From Devosia faecipullorum (GTDB taxonomy: Bacteria > Pseudomonadota > Alphaproteobacteria > Rhizobiales > Devosiaceae): a stretch of DNA of 64,000 nucleotides. Made by a program: the position numbers and the translations under genes. The stretch is from contig NZ_JACDXV010000007.1 in the NCBI RefSeq assembly GCF_015158295.1, positions 1-64,000 of the forward strand, in the 5' to 3' direction. The notes beneath the pieces were generated by a model that saw nothing but the letters and a program-made list of their open reading frames with translations, searched no databases and was not told where the DNA came from. Below are positions 63,212-64,000 of this stretch, in pieces. How positions within the stretch are numbered: the first letter of the stretch is position 1; each line of letters opens with the position of its first letter.

Positions 63212-63655
63212 ATGGTTCGTGTCGCCGCCGCCCTGCTGCTTGCCGCCAGCCTCGTCGCGCCGCTGCCCGCCATGGCCCAGGATGGCGGACCGATCAATGT
63301 CAATGTCAACATGGCCCGCGTGCTGCGGATCAGCGCGCCGGCGGCCACGGTCATCGTCGGCAATCCCGGCATTGCCGATGTCACCATCCAGGATCCGATG
63401 ACGCTAATCCTCACCGGGAAAAGCTATGGCCAGACCAATCTGATCGTGCTGGACGGACGGGGCGAACCCATTGCCGATACGCTTGTCGAAGTGGTGCAGA
63501 TGCAGGCCGGGGTGATGACCGTCTATCAGGGTCAGGCGCGCACGAGCCTGGCCTGTGCCCCGATCTGCCAACCGCTGATCATGATGGGCGACGACAATGG
63601 CTTTTCCGGTCAGGCCCTGGCATCGTCGCAATTGGTGCAGTCGGCCACAAATTGA
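63212..63655 (+). CDS. Stand-alone pilus-assembly N-terminal domain protein
   Basis: The 147-residue exported protein has a signal peptide (about 1-24, ending APLPAMAQ) and one pilus-formation N-terminal domain: VNMARVLRISAPAATVIVGN, DVTIQDPMTLILTGKSYGQT and LIVLDGRGE. The same domain starts the CpaC secretin. It is followed by a short Cys-containing tail (LACAPICQP). It may assist secretin assembly in the periplasm. The ATG after GGAAG was chosen, since earlier in-frame starts have no ribosome site. Confidence 0.87.
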   Translation: MVRVAAALLLAASLVAPLPAMAQDGGPINVNVNMARVLRISAPAATVIVGNPGIADVTIQDPMTLILTGKSYGQTNLIVLDGRGEPIADTLVEVVQMQAGVMTVYQGQARTSLACAPICQPLIMMGDDNGFSGQALASSQLVQSATN

Positions 63656-63778
63656 TCGTGCCAACTTCGTAACGCCTCGTTTACCCTCTTTTTCATCAAT
63701 GACTTGCACTCGGCTTGCGCTAACGCGGAATTAGTTCCGCAATCCTAGCTTTGCCTCATAAGCAATTCTGAGCGGGCC

Positions 63779-64000
63779 ATGAGCAATCCTTTCACCAGAT
63801 TTATCGGATATTTCCGGCAAAACGGGCGCGCCCTGCGGCACGACGAAAGCGCAGCCACGGTGGTGGAATTCGGGCTGCTCGCCTTTCCCTTCTTTCTGAT
63901 CGTGGGCGGCCTCCTCCAGACTTCGGTGCTGTTTCTGGCCGCCAATGTGCTGGACAGCGCCGTTCAGGATGCCACCCGCCAGATCCGCACCGGCCAGTTC
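63779..64000 (+). CDS. TadE-like pseudopilin (partial, runs off the window)
   Basis: The first 74 residues are present. After a basic leader the stretch HDESAATVVEFGLLAFPFFL shows the TadE-type cleavage and hydrophobic helix, with the Glu of VEFG. TadE and TadF are minor pseudopilins processed by the same peptidase. The gene is cut by the right edge. Confidence 0.88.
   Translation, partial: MSNPFTRFIGYFRQNGRALRHDESAATVVEFGLLAFPFFLIVGGLLQTSVLFLAANVLDSAVQDATRQIRTGQF

Noticed and set aside
1..64000. CRISPR arrays, tRNA or rRNA genes
   Set aside because: No regularly spaced repeat array was seen, and no cloverleaf or rRNA-like sequence was recognised by eye on either strand.

Overview
The window is high-GC alphaproteobacterial DNA, most likely a chromosome segment of a Hyphomicrobiales bacterium of the Devosia type. 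The evidence is 5-aminolevulinate synthase (HemA, the C4 haem route), a small SRP RNA next to dnaX-ybaB-recR, the def-fmt-truA and dapE/dapD blocks, a DnaX without the usual zinc cysteines, and a complete cpa/tad pilus locus. The genus is inferred from gene content only.

Region 1 (1 to about 21,970) is accessory DNA. From the left it holds a PemK/MazF-type toxin-antitoxin operon with a partial third gene running off the edge, a decayed Phd-type antitoxin, and a DUF262-HNH endonuclease. Next comes a leftward cluster: a truncated AAA ATPase, a WYL-domain protein, a dual-specificity phosphatase fused to an ADP-ribosylglycohydrolase, a small interrupted reading frame, an AddB-like PD-(D/E)XK nuclease and an AddA-like UvrD helicase-nuclease. 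A short tyrosine recombinase sits exactly where the ATPase is cut. Then follow an AraC regulator with a divergent operon of small metabolic genes (SnoaL-like, ABM monooxygenase, alpha/beta hydrolase, SDR), an IS91-family element with its own integrase, and an AAA ATPase with a TOPRIM-like tail. The five-gene helicase/nuclease/ADP-ribose cluster is the best candidate here for an undescribed, probably defensive, system.

Region 2 (about 21,970 to 36,500) is a mosaic of lineage-specific genes. It has an SDR coupled to a WS/DGAT-like protein, hemA with a FixK/FNR-type box, an ArsR-SRPBCC pair, and a LuxR-type response regulator whose receiver has Asn in place of the phosphoacceptor Asp. A NahK/ErcS-like hybrid kinase lies close by, with mscL between them. 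Further genes are pirin, a LOG-family protein, an RsuA/RluE-type pseudouridine synthase, a GNAT acetyltransferase, a methyltransferase, an ECF sigma factor with a VOC protein, and an orphan Imm5-like immunity protein.

Region 3 (36,600 to 53,150) is core housekeeping: SRP RNA, dnaX, ybaB, recR, rmuC, def, fmt, truA, two membrane proteins, dapE, a DUF805 protein, dapD, pheA, a membrane-anchored cytochrome c, a GhrA-type reductase, a YqaA-type protein and an M17 aminopeptidase. A family of hairpin-bearing repeats lies between pheA and the cytochrome gene.

Region 4 (53,300 to 64,000) is the Tad/Flp pilus locus: tadD rightward, then tadC, tadB, cpaF, cpaE, cpaC, cpaB, cpaA and two Flp pilins leftward. 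A secretin-N-domain protein and the start of a TadE-like pseudopilin read rightward out of the window. No tRNA, rRNA or CRISPR array was seen.
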